DNA from: Fodinibacter sp963800505
Lineage (GTDB): Bacteria > Actinomycetota > Actinomycetes > Actinomycetales > Dermatophilaceae
NCBI GenBank assembly: GCA_963800505.1
Contig: CAWDBL010000004.1
Coordinates: 1-64,000, forward strand
Direction of reading: 5' to 3'
DNA: 64,000 nucleotides
Shown here: one piece after another, positions 33,844-42,345 of the stretch
Layout: every line of letters starts with the position of its first letter
Position numbering within the stretch: the stretch's first letter is position 1
Made by a program: the position numbers and the translations under genes
The notes under the pieces: generated by a model
What the model was told of the DNA's origin: nothing
What the model saw: the letters and a program-made list of their open reading frames with translations, nothing else
Databases searched by the model: none

Positions 33844-35075
33844 CGGGCGACGAAGTGCGTTCGGAACTTGCGCACCTGGTTGAGGTGGTAGGCCATGTTG
33901 TAGGCGCGGCGCTTGAGCGTGAGGTCGGGCGCGTACCAGTTCGGGTCGCTCGCACGGCCGGCCTTCATCAGGGCCAGCGCCTTGTCGCGCAGCACCGGGT
34001 CGAGCACATACTTCTTGACGACGTACTTCGGCACGAACGCGAACAGGTGCTCGCCGCGGGCGATCTCGACCCCGGTCAGCTCCTCGTGGCGCACCCAGTC
34101 GCGCACGTACCACTCGGAGACGTTGTTGCCGCCGGCGGTCACGTAGAAGTTGGACCGGCCCAGCCGCACGTTGATCTCGAAGAACTTCAGGGTGCCGTCG
34201 CGCCGGTCGTACTTGAGGTCGAAGTTGGAGAAGCCCACGTAGCCGACGTGCTCGAGGAAGCGGGTGGCCTGCTCGATGATCTCGTCGATCTCGGTGTTGA
34301 TGATGACGCACGGGTTGCCGATCGCCATCGGGTGGTGCTCCTCGAGCAGCACGTGCCCCACCGCGCCGAAGCGCACCTTGCCGTGCTGGTCGGAGTAGCA
34401 GGTGAGCACCCGCATGTTGGTGTCGTCGCCCGGGATGAACTCCTGCAGGAGGAAGTTGCCGTCGTAGTTCGACGCGCGCACCGCTGCGAGCGCCGTCGCG
34501 AGCTCCTCGCGGGTCTCGTGGATGAAGACCTTCTTCTTGCCCGGGTAGCGCGCATAGTGGTGCAGCGCGCTGTCGGCGGGCTTCATGACGACGGGGAACT
34601 CGAAGGGCAGGTCGTGCTCCTCGCCGAGGTCCTGGCTCATGTCGACGACGACGGTCTTCGGGTAGGGCACGCCCACCTCGTCGAGCAGGCCGTAGAAGAC
34701 GTCCTTGCGCACGATCCGGTCGAGCAGCTCGAGCTCGATGTAGGGGATGGTGAACCACTGCCCGAGGTGGGCCTTGTGCTCGATGATCATCCGCACGTAC
34801 CAGTCACCGGCGGCCACGAGCAGCAGCGGGACGCCGGGCCGCGCGTGCTCGCGCCCGACCTTCTCGAGGGCGCCGACGAAGGTGTCGGCGTCCTCGAAAC
34901 CCTCGACGTAGACGTGGTCGCACAGGGTGCTCAGGCCGATGGGGCCGCCGTCGGTCATGTTGACCACGAGCGGGCGCACGCCGTAGGCGGCGTGGAAGGT
35001 GCGGACCAGGCTGTATGCCGTGATGTCGCCGCCGAGGATGACGGGGCGGAAGTCGGTGGCCGGGGCGTCGGGCAC
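33840..35075 (-). CDS. ATP-grasp carboxylate-amine ligase, possible D-aspartate ligase
   Basis: This 411-residue protein has ATP-grasp features: VVMKPADSALHHY (ATP-binding Lys), LLQEFIPGDDTNMRVLTCY and the metal-binding KFFEINVRLGRSN. It resembles the group containing the Enterococcus faecium D-aspartate ligase Asl(fm), whose gene is also paired with an aspartate racemase. If so, it adds D-Asp to the stem-peptide diamino acid of peptidoglycan precursors. The substrate is inferred from the pairing; other amino-acid ligations are possible. Confidence 0.75.
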   Translation of the reverse strand: MPDAPATDFRPVILGGDITAYSLVRTFHAAYGVRPLVVNMTDGGPIGLSTLCDHVYVEGFEDADTFVGALEKVGREHARPGVPLLLVAAGDWYVRMIIEHKAHLGQWFTIPYIELELLDRIVRKDVFYGLLDEVGVPYPKTVVVDMSQDLGEEHDLPFEFPVVMKPADSALHHYARYPGKKKVFIHETREELATALAAVRASNYDGNFLLQEFIPGDDTNMRVLTCYSDQHGKVRFGAVGHVLLEEHHPMAIGNPCVIINTEIDEIIEQATRFLEHVGYVGFSNFDLKYDRRDGTLKFFEINVRLGRSNFYVTAGGNNVSEWYVRDWVRHEELTGVEIARGEHLFAFVPKYVVKKYVLDPVLRDKALALMKAGRASDPNWYAPDLTLKRRAYNMAYHLNQVRKFRTHFVAR

Positions 35076-35194
35076 GCGGCAGTCCTCCGAGAGGTCGTGA
35101 GTGGCGCGGGTCCTCCCGCACGGGCGTCACCAAGGTTCCCACAGGCGGCGGCGTGCCCCGGCATCCGGCGGTCACCGCCAGCACCCGTCCCGGA

Positions 35195-35254
35195 ATCGAC
35201 CAATAGGTCACTGCAGGGACACGCGCGCGTCCCCCGAGTGACCTATTGGTCGAT
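35195..35254. terminator. Perfect 18-bp inverted repeat downstream of the phospholipase D gene
   Basis: ATCGACCAATAGGTCACT (35195-35212) and AGTGACCTATTGGTCGAT (35237-35254) are exact complements; the loop itself has GGGAC/GTCCC. The arms are AT-richer than their surroundings. It lies between two minus-strand genes and would end phospholipase transcription. Confidence 0.6.
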
Positions 35255-35280
35255 CTGAGGACGCGGTCAGGGTGGCGGGG

Positions 35281-36954
35281 TCAGATCCGGTCGTCGCGCA
35301 GCAGCGTGCCGTCGGGGTCGAACACGTCGTAGAGCCGGGGCGCCCAGAGCAGCTGGCTGCGGCTGAGCTCCGGCGGCGACAGCCGCCGCAGCCGTCCCGG
35401 CGGTCGTTCCACGCCCGGTGCCCCGGACCACCCGCCGGAGCGCCGCCGCCAGTGCACCGCGGTGCCCTTCATCGGCGCCTTGGGGCGCGGGAGGTGCCGC
35501 CGCCCGCGCGGCCCGCGCCCACCGGCATACCAGTCGTCGAGCGCCGTGGCGGCGGCCGCCATCAGGTCCCACACGGCATCCGGGTCGTCGGGCACGTCGT
35601 CGGGGTGGATGCCGACGTGCTCGGCCACCAGCTCGCGCCGCACCCGCAGCGCGAAGGAGTCGCGCGGCACCGGCGTCTCGCGGTCGGACACCCGCAGGTC
35701 CTGCACGGCGCAGGCCACCTCCGAGTCGCTCGACCAGGAGCGCCGGTTGAAGTTGTCGGACCCGACGCTGGCCCACACGTCGTCGATGACGCAGACCTTG
35801 GAGTGCACGTAGATCGGGTAGCCGGCCTCGCTGGTGAGGCCGTAGACCGCGACCCGGTCGCCCCCGGCTTCCAGGAGCAGGTCCATCGCGAGCTTGCGGC
35901 CGTAGAGCTGGGGCGGCAGGGTGAGCGCGCCGTCCTCGTCGGGAACCATCGGGATGACCGCGATGAGCCGTAGCTCGGGGTTCTCGCGCAGCGCCTTCGC
36001 GAAGTGCCGGCCCACGTCCTCCGACCACAGGTACTGGTCCTCGAGGTAGACCAGTCGTCGGGCGTGCACGATCGCCTTGGTGTTGCCGTGCGCCACGCTG
36101 CGCTCGCCCTCCGGCGCGAAGTCGTAGCCCCTGGGCAGGATCGACGGGTAGGTGCGCAGCAGCTGCACCGCCTCGGTGCCGCCCTGCACGGGGGGCGGCG
36201 GCGGGGCCTGCTCGGCCAGGGGGCGCGGGACCATCGGCTCGCGCTGCACCAGGCTCGACAGCAGCCGACCGGGGTTGAGGGTCAGTGGCGTCGTGTCCTC
36301 CCACCGTTCGCGGAAGGTGGTCTCGATGTCGAAGACCGCCGGCCCCTGGATGGCCAGCTGCACGTCATGCCACGCCGGACGCACACCGAACACCTGCGGC
36401 ATGGCGATCACCTGGGGGTCACCCTCGTGCGCGATGTCGTCGCGTCGGCTGTGGCACAGGTCGATGCCGCCGAGGAAGGCGATGTCGCGCGACGGGTCGT
36501 CGCGGTGCCGCAGCACGACGAACTTCTGGTGGTGCGAGCCACCGGTGCGCACCCGCATGTCGCGCAGGCACTGGCCGCCGGCCTCGTCGATCTCGAGGCC
36601 GAACAGGCGCGACTTCTCGGAGTGGAAGCCCATCTTGTTCCAGTGCGAGCGCCACAGCAGGCCGCGCACGTCGACGCCCCGCCGGGCCGCCGCGGCGAAG
36701 GTCGACGACACCGTCGACCGCGGGTCGTCGGTCAACCGCTGGTCGGGGTCGCCGCGCCAGTCGACGAAGACGAGCAGGTCGCCCTCCGCGAGCTGCGAGA
36801 CCCGCTCGTGGAGCTCGGCCATGTACGGCCGGCCGTGCACGATCAGCCGCACCCGGTTGCCCTCGCTCCACGCGACGCCCTCCGGGTGGTGGTCGTCGAT
36901 GACGGTGCCGGGGTTGTCCCGCTCGGCGGGCCGGAGGAAGAGATCGGGAAGCAC
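35281..36954 (-). CDS. Phospholipase D family protein
   Basis: This 557-residue protein has two HKD motifs: GGSHHQKFVVLRHRDDPSRD (first) and YVHSKVCVIDDVWASVGSDN (second), both with His and Lys intact, so the phosphodiesterase centre can form. No signal peptide or membrane segment is seen. The C-terminal part is Arg-, Gly- and Pro-rich (GGRGPRGRRHLPRPK). Typical substrates are phospholipids. Its role in this organism is unknown. Confidence 0.9.
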   Translation of the reverse strand: MLPDLFLRPAERDNPGTVIDDHHPEGVAWSEGNRVRLIVHGRPYMAELHERVSQLAEGDLLVFVDWRGDPDQRLTDDPRSTVSSTFAAAARRGVDVRGLLWRSHWNKMGFHSEKSRLFGLEIDEAGGQCLRDMRVRTGGSHHQKFVVLRHRDDPSRDIAFLGGIDLCHSRRDDIAHEGDPQVIAMPQVFGVRPAWHDVQLAIQGPAVFDIETTFRERWEDTTPLTLNPGRLLSSLVQREPMVPRPLAEQAPPPPPVQGGTEAVQLLRTYPSILPRGYDFAPEGERSVAHGNTKAIVHARRLVYLEDQYLWSEDVGRHFAKALRENPELRLIAVIPMVPDEDGALTLPPQLYGRKLAMDLLLEAGGDRVAVYGLTSEAGYPIYVHSKVCVIDDVWASVGSDNFNRRSWSSDSEVACAVQDLRVSDRETPVPRDSFALRVRRELVAEHVGIHPDDVPDDPDAVWDLMAAAATALDDWYAGGRGPRGRRHLPRPKAPMKGTAVHWRRRSGGWSGAPGVERPPGRLRRLSPPELSRSQLLWAPRLYDVFDPDGTLLRDDRI

Positions 36955-37027
36955 GGCGCCATCCTGCCGGTACCGCCTCGTTCGGCGAAGTCCGGTGCTT
37001 GACAGCGTCGCCTCCTACCATGAGGGG

Positions 37028-37732
37028 ATGCCCGGCATGCGCGTGGTGCTCGCGGAGGACAGCGTGCTGCTCCGTCGGGGCCTCGTCGCGCTCCTGACCG
37101 AGCACCCCGCGGTCGACGAGGTCATCGAGGCCGGTGACCTCGGGGAGCTGATCCACGCGGTCACCGAGCACGACCCCGACGTGGTGCTGGCCGACATCCG
37201 GATGCCGCCCACGCACACCGACGAGGGCATCCGCGCCGCCGAGCGCTTCCGCCGCACGCACCCGCAGCTCGGGGTCGTGGTCCTGTCCCAGCACGCGGAT
37301 GCCGAGGGGGCGCTGGCGCTGGTGGCCGGCGGCAGCACCGGGCGCGGCTACCTGCTCAAGGAGCGTGTCGCCGACGTCGAGCAGCTGGTCTCGGCCCTCG
37401 AGGCGGTGCGCCGCGGCGAGAGCGTCATCGACCCGCACGTCGTCGACGCGCTGATGCGGCACCGGCTGCGGTTCGAGGCCAGCCCGGTGGCGCGGCTCAC
37501 CAGCCGCGAGCGTGAGGTGCTGGGCCTGATCGCCACCGGTGCGTCCAACTCGGCGATCGCCTCGTCGCTGCACGTCACCTCGCGGGCCGTCGAGAAGCAC
37601 ATCAACTCGATCTTCACCAAGCTCGACCTGCCGACCGGTGACCGCACGCACCGCCGGGTGGCGGCCGTCCTGCTCTACCTCGGCGACAGCGGCTACAGCC
37701 CGTCCCCGGCCGCGGCCGGGCCGGCGGTCTGA
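37028..37732 (+). CDS. NarL/LuxR-type response regulator
   Basis: This 234-residue regulator has a receiver domain with phosphoacceptor Asp56 (VVLADIRMP) and a C-terminal LuxR HTH (LTSREREVLGLIATGASNSA, then VEKHINSIFTKLDL). The ATG at 37028 lies six bases after TACCAT, suggesting a leaderless transcript; the ATG at 37037 is an alternative. Its stop is two bases before the histidine kinase start, so this is a co-transcribed two-component pair with the regulator first. Confidence 0.93.
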   Translation: MPGMRVVLAEDSVLLRRGLVALLTEHPAVDEVIEAGDLGELIHAVTEHDPDVVLADIRMPPTHTDEGIRAAERFRRTHPQLGVVVLSQHADAEGALALVAGGSTGRGYLLKERVADVEQLVSALEAVRRGESVIDPHVVDALMRHRLRFEASPVARLTSREREVLGLIATGASNSAIASSLHVTSRAVEKHINSIFTKLDLPTGDRTHRRVAAVLLYLGDSGYSPSPAAAGPAV

Positions 37733-37734
37733 CG

Positions 37735-38961
37735 GTGGCGCGGCTCCCCGGGGGAGAGGCCTGGCGCACCCCCAGCACCCGACGGCTCGCCCGGTTCCGC
37801 CGCTACCTGCGCTGCAGTCTCGTGACGGTCTGGTCCTCGATCGCAGCCCTCGGGCTCCTCGAGGTGCTGCTCGACCCCACACCCACGGTCCTCGACGAGC
37901 TCGGTGCGCTCCTGGCGTACGGCGTGCTGGCCGTGGTCGCGGAGGTGCTGCAGGCCCGTGGGCGTATCGCTGCGGCCGCCGCCGTCAGCGCCCTCGCCAC
38001 CTGGGCCACGGCGTTCGCCATCGTCTGGGTCAGCCCGTTCCTGGCGCCGGTCGGGCTGCTCGCCCTGCTGCTCCCACTGGTCATGGTCGCCGACCTCCTC
38101 GACCCACGGCTCCTCACCCCGTCCATCGTCACCACCGTCGTGCTGAGCGGTGTGCTGGCCGGCATCGGGGTGGCCCGGCGGCCAGAGTACGAGCGTGTGC
38201 ACCCGGTCACCGTGTGGACCGTGCTCCTCGTGGCCGTGCTGGTGACGGTGCTCGTGGGCGCGCTCGTCGCCGGGTTGCGCGACTACATCACCCAGCTGGG
38301 CGAGCACACCCGCGAGCTCGAGGAGTCGCGGGCCCGGCTCGCGGTCGCGGCCGTGGAGGCCCGGCGCTCGATCGAGCGCGACCTGCACGACGGCGCCCAG
38401 CAGCGCCTGGCCACCATCGCCGTCGACCTCGGCAGGGCCAGCCGGATGTTCGACAAGGACCCGTCGCAGGCACGCGACATCGTGCTCTCCCTCCGGGGCC
38501 AGCTCGAGGCGGCCATCCGCGAGCTGCGCGACCTGGCCCACGGCATCTACCCGCCGCTGCTCGGTGAGCGCGGGCTCGTGGGGGCGCTGCCGGCGGCCGG
38601 GCGCCGCACCGCCCTGCCGTGCACGGTCGACGTCCGCACGCTCGGGCGGCACTCACCCTCGGTGGAGGCCGCCGTCTACTTCTGCTGCACCGAGGCCATC
38701 CACAACGCCGACCGCCACTCCGGCGGCTCGATCATCACCGTGCAGGCCAGCGACGACGAGGGGCCGGGCCTGGGACTGTGGTTCAGCATCTCCGACGACG
38801 GGCACGGGTTCGACCCCGAGGCGGTCCGCTCGGCGCACGGCCTCACCGGGATGCGCGACCGCATCCGGGCCGCCGGCGGCGAGCTGCGGATCAACTCCGC
38901 CCCGGGCCGGGGCACCACGGTCGAGGGGCGCTTCGAACCGGGCACGGAGCGGCCGCGCTGA
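37735..38961 (+). CDS. NarL-type sensor histidine kinase
   Basis: This 408-residue membrane kinase has five to six N-terminal membrane segments (about 30-180), a short coiled linker, the HisKA_3 box SIERDLHDGAQQRLATIA with His218, and an HATPase domain (EAIHNADRHSGGS, SDDGHGFDP, HGLTGMRDR). There is no large extracellular domain, so it probably senses a membrane-related signal. The start is a GTG two bases after the response-regulator stop. Confidence 0.92.
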   Translation: MARLPGGEAWRTPSTRRLARFRRYLRCSLVTVWSSIAALGLLEVLLDPTPTVLDELGALLAYGVLAVVAEVLQARGRIAAAAAVSALATWATAFAIVWVSPFLAPVGLLALLLPLVMVADLLDPRLLTPSIVTTVVLSGVLAGIGVARRPEYERVHPVTVWTVLLVAVLVTVLVGALVAGLRDYITQLGEHTRELEESRARLAVAAVEARRSIERDLHDGAQQRLATIAVDLGRASRMFDKDPSQARDIVLSLRGQLEAAIRELRDLAHGIYPPLLGERGLVGALPAAGRRTALPCTVDVRTLGRHSPSVEAAVYFCCTEAIHNADRHSGGSIITVQASDDEGPGLGLWFSISDDGHGFDPEAVRSAHGLTGMRDRIRAAGGELRINSAPGRGTTVEGRFEPGTERPR

Positions 38962-39339
38962 CCCGACTCGCCGCCTGATGGCGCGCTCGGTGCTGCCGGG
39001 TGCGCGCGGGTGGTGCCTGCACCACCTTGAGTTCGGATGGGCGCACCCCCGCGACTGTCGGAGCCGTCGGGCACAGTTGAGCCCGTGACCGTCGCAGGGG
39101 ACGGTGCACGCCCACCCGGGGCAAGGTCGACTTCGATCGCCCCGTGGGCGGTGGGTCGCACGGACGGCGTGCGACCCACCGCTGTGGGAACTCCCTCCCT
39201 CCCGCTCGCCGGGTCACTCGACGTGGGTCGTCGACGTGCTGCCGCGTCCCACCGCGGAACACACGGACCCCGCACGAGGTTGAGCCGAAATCGGGCCGTT
39301 CGACACGGCATCCGCGCACCACACCTCGAAGGAGTGCTC
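38962..39339. other. Intergenic region with a strong hairpin
   Basis: No gene is seen. CGGTGGGTCGCAC (39149-39161) and GTGCGACCCACCG (39169-39181) form a perfect 13-bp stem that would terminate the kinase operon. The remainder holds the promoter of the DUF427 gene. Confidence 0.5.
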
Positions 39340-39621
39340 ATGAAGGCCACCTGGAACGGCACCGTCATCGCCGAGTCCGACGACACGGTCGTCGTGGAGG
39401 GCAACCACTACTTCCCCGCCGAGTCGGTCGACCAGAGCCTGCTGCGGGCCTCCGACACGCACTCGGTCTGCCCGTGGAAGGGCACGGCGTCGTACTGGAG
39501 CCTCGAGGTCGACGGCGCCACCAACGCCGACGCCGCCTGGTACTACCCCGAGCCCAAGGATGCCGCCGCGGAGATCCGCGAGCGGGTCGCCTTCTGGAAG
39601 GGCGTCACCGTCGAGCCGTGA
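39340..39621 (+). CDS. DUF427 domain protein
   Basis: This small 93-residue protein has the DUF427 hallmarks: MKATWNGTVIAESDDTVVVE, NHYFPAESV, DTHSVCPWKGTASYWSLEVD and AWYYPEPKDAAAEI. The ATG follows GAAGGAGTGCTC. The family is common in actinobacteria and its biochemical role is unclear. Confidence 0.9.
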   Translation: MKATWNGTVIAESDDTVVVEGNHYFPAESVDQSLLRASDTHSVCPWKGTASYWSLEVDGATNADAAWYYPEPKDAAAEIRERVAFWKGVTVEP

Positions 39622-39670
39622 CACTGCGGCGAGACTCGCCGGAACGTCCTGTGCTCCAGCCGGACTCGGC

Positions 39671-39886
39671 TCAGATCGCCAGCAGGGCGAAGATCACGGC
39701 AAAGACCAGCGGCACCCCGAAGACGACGTCGAGCACGTTGAACGGCACCCAGAACAGGTGCGTCACCTTCCAGCCGTAGTCGGCGTCGGGCCACTCCGGT
39801 GGCACCCACCGGCGGGCCCGCCACAACCGCTGACCGACCAGCAGGACCGCGTAGACCCAGACCGCGACCCACCAGGCGTCGACCAC
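39671..39886 (-). CDS. Small two-span membrane protein
   Basis: This 71-residue protein (GTG start) has two hydrophobic segments, VDAWWVAVWVYAVLLVG and FNVLDVVFGVPLVFAVIFAL, joined by a basic, Trp-rich loop. I do not recognise the family. It follows the PFK gene by 13 bp on the same strand and may be co-transcribed with it. Confidence 0.55.
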   Translation of the reverse strand: MVDAWWVAVWVYAVLLVGQRLWRARRWVPPEWPDADYGWKVTHLFWVPFNVLDVVFGVPLVFAVIFALLAI

Positions 39887-39899
39887 GGTCAGGCCCGGG

Positions 39900-41099
39900 T
39901 CAGCCTTGGCCGATGGAGCCGAGCAGGTCGGTGAACCACGGGGTGCTCGCGTCGAACGCCTTGCCGCCCTTGATCCGCGGGAACTCGATCGCGCGCAGCA
40001 CGTCGCCGCGCTCCTCGTCGTGCCCGATGACGCCGGCCTCGCCGCGCATGGCGCAGTCGACGGCGAGGTCGGTGCACTCCTTGATCAGGGCGAGGTCGCG
40101 GGCGTTGGCGGCGGCCGAGCGGGCGAAGTAGCCCGACTTCTGCACCATCGTCTTCTCGGCGCCGAGCAGCTCGGCGAACTGCTTGGCGAACCACGCGCCC
40201 GGGTTCACCTTGTCGAGCTGCACGTGGCCGAACGGGTCCTTGGGCACCTCCTGGCCGGCGGCCTCGAGCTCGGCGACGACCTCGGCCACCCCGGCCCCCT
40301 CGGACAGGAAGACGTTGACGCAGCCGAGCTCGTCCATGACGGCGCGCAGCCGGTCGGCCTCGGCGTGCAGGTCGATCGGGCGCTCGGGCACGAAGACGGC
40401 GTGCACGTCCCAGCGCCGCGGGTCGTTGCCGATGCCGGGCACGAAGTCCTGCTCGGCGACCCAGTTGTGGTACGCCTCGGCGGTGGCGGCGGTGAGCCAC
40501 CCGCAGTTGCGGCCCATCACCTCGTGCACGATGAGCATCCGGGGGTTGGAGGTGTGCTCGGCGATGATGTTCTGGGCGAAGACCGAGCCCTGCTCGGCGG
40601 CCGTCCAGGCGCCGAGCGACTGGCGGATCGGCACCACGTCGTTGTCGACGGTCTTGGGCAGGCCGACCACGGTCAGCTCGTACTCGTTCTCGTGCAGGTA
40701 GGCCGCGAGGTCGGCGGCCGTGGTGTTGGTGTCGTCGCCGCCGATGGTGTGCAGCACGTCGACGCCGTCGGAGGTGAGCTGCTCGGCCGCGACGTGCAGC
40801 GGGTCCTGGCCCTCCTGCACCAGGCCGCGCCTGACGCAGTCGGCGACGTTGGTGAGCTTGACCCGGCTGTTGCCGATCGGGGACCCGCCGAAGTGGTGCA
40901 GCAGGTGGGCCTTCTCGCGCACTGCGGGGGTGACCTCGACGGACTCGCCCTTGAGCAGGCCGGCATACCCGTTGGTGTAGGCGATGATCCGCACGTCGGG
41001 GGCCAGCTCGGTGTACCGCTGGATGAGCCCTCCGACGGCGGAGGACAGGCAGGGGGCGAGCCCTCCGGCGGTGAGCATGGCGACGGTGCGGACGGTCAT
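39900..41099 (-). CDS. 6-phosphofructokinase, probably pyrophosphate-dependent
   Basis: This 399-residue protein has the PFK fold. HTIGGDDTNTTAADLAAYL carries Asp where ATP-dependent enzymes have Gly (GGDGS), a known mark of PPi-dependent PFKs, and GLPKTVDND resembles the PKT catalytic loop. HEVMGRNCGWL is the fructose-6-phosphate-binding segment. The ATG at 41099 has CGCAGGAGCGCACC upstream; the frame is open further but lacks homology. It would run reversible phosphorylation of fructose-6-phosphate. Confidence 0.85.
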   Translation of the reverse strand: MTVRTVAMLTAGGLAPCLSSAVGGLIQRYTELAPDVRIIAYTNGYAGLLKGESVEVTPAVREKAHLLHHFGGSPIGNSRVKLTNVADCVRRGLVQEGQDPLHVAAEQLTSDGVDVLHTIGGDDTNTTAADLAAYLHENEYELTVVGLPKTVDNDVVPIRQSLGAWTAAEQGSVFAQNIIAEHTSNPRMLIVHEVMGRNCGWLTAATAEAYHNWVAEQDFVPGIGNDPRRWDVHAVFVPERPIDLHAEADRLRAVMDELGCVNVFLSEGAGVAEVVAELEAAGQEVPKDPFGHVQLDKVNPGAWFAKQFAELLGAEKTMVQKSGYFARSAAANARDLALIKECTDLAVDCAMRGEAGVIGHDEERGDVLRAIEFPRIKGGKAFDASTPWFTDLLGSIGQG

Positions 41100-41249
41100 G
41101 GTGCGCTCCTGCGGTGCGAGGGTCGTGGCGGAGGTGGATCGTGCCGGGACGGGGGCGCCGGGTGGCGCCACGGCATCCCGCAGCCCCATTGTGGCGCGTC
41201 GGGCGCCACACCTCTCACCGGGCCACCATCCGAGCGCCCCGGATGCCGG

Positions 41250-42308
41250 TCAGCCTCCGGTGCGCTCGCGCGCCACGAGCTCGGCGGTCTGCACCATGTT
41301 GAGCGCGGCCCCCTTGCGCAGGTTGTCGCCGCAGATGAAAAGGTCGAGCGTGTAGGGCGACTCGGGCGCCTGGCGCAGCCGCCCGGCGAAGCGCGGGTCG
41401 GCGCCGACGACGTCGTTGGGCGTGGGGAACTCCGGCTCGTCGGGGTCGTCGAGCACCACGACGCCCGGGGCCTCGATCAGCGCCCGGCGGGCATCGGCCA
41501 CCTTCACCCGCTGTGAGAACGTCGCATGGATGGTGACCGAGTGCGACGACACGACGGGCACGCGCACGCAGGTCGCCGAGATGGGCAGGTCGGGCAGGTC
41601 GAGGATCTTGCGGGTCTCCTCGCGCACCTTGACCTCCTCGGAGGTCCAGCCGTCCCCCACGTGGTGCCCGACGAACGGAACCACGTTGAGCGCCAACGGA
41701 GCCGGGAAGGGTGACGCGCCCAGCTCCTCCTCGATGAGCCGGCGTACGTCGCCCGGGCGGGTGCCCAGCTCGCGGTGTCCGGCGATGACGTCGAGCTCGT
41801 CGTGCAGCCGCGTCATGCCGGTGCGCCCCAGGCCGGATGCCGCCTGGAACGTGGTGACGACGAGCTCGGTGAGCTCCCAGGCGCCGTGCAGCACGGCCAG
41901 CGCATCGATCATCGTCATGACCGTGGCGCCGGGGTTGGCGATGATGCCGCGCGGCCGGTCGGCGACCTTGCGCGGGTTCACCTCGGGCACGACCAGGGGC
42001 ACGTCGGGCTCGATGCGGAACTCGGTGCTGTTGTCGATTGCGACCACCCCGCGGGCCGCCGCGAGCTCGACCCAGTGCCGGGCGATCGAGGGCGGGATGT
42101 CGAAGATGCAGACGTCGATGCCGTCGAAGAACTCCGGCGTCAGGGCCTCGATGACGACGTCCTCGCCACCGACGCGCAGGGTCGAGCCGACGTCCTCGGC
42201 CCCGGCTGCCAGCCGCACCGAGCTCCAGTGCGTGTGGCGGGTGGGCAGCACGTCGAGCACCACCCGGCCGACGGCGCCCGTGGCCCCCACGATGCCCAGT
42301 GTCGGCAT
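41250..42308 (-). CDS. Aspartate-semialdehyde dehydrogenase homologue lacking the catalytic Cys
   Basis: This 352-residue protein aligns along its whole length with actinobacterial Asd: LGIVGATGAVGRVV, IDNSTEFRIEPDVPLVVPEV, TTFQAASGLG, TCVRVPVVSSHSVTIHATF and SGDNLRKGAA-like ICGDNLRKGAALNMVQ. The motif normally reading NPNCTT is NPGATV here (N125-T129), so the nucleophilic Cys is replaced by Ala. The loop normally reading SAGGS is FDIPPS. It may have another function or be inactive. It lies directly downstream of lysC. An alternative GTG at 42344 would add 12 residues; the ATG at 42308 has a GGGGGG ribosome site. Confidence 0.75.
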   Translation of the reverse strand: MPTLGIVGATGAVGRVVLDVLPTRHTHWSSVRLAAGAEDVGSTLRVGGEDVVIEALTPEFFDGIDVCIFDIPPSIARHWVELAAARGVVAIDNSTEFRIEPDVPLVVPEVNPRKVADRPRGIIANPGATVMTMIDALAVLHGAWELTELVVTTFQAASGLGRTGMTRLHDELDVIAGHRELGTRPGDVRRLIEEELGASPFPAPLALNVVPFVGHHVGDGWTSEEVKVREETRKILDLPDLPISATCVRVPVVSSHSVTIHATFSQRVKVADARRALIEAPGVVVLDDPDEPEFPTPNDVVGADPRFAGRLRQAPESPYTLDLFICGDNLRKGAALNMVQTAELVARERTGG

Positions 42309-42345
42309 CGCGCCCCCCGTGGTCCCCTCCCCGGTGGCAGCCACG

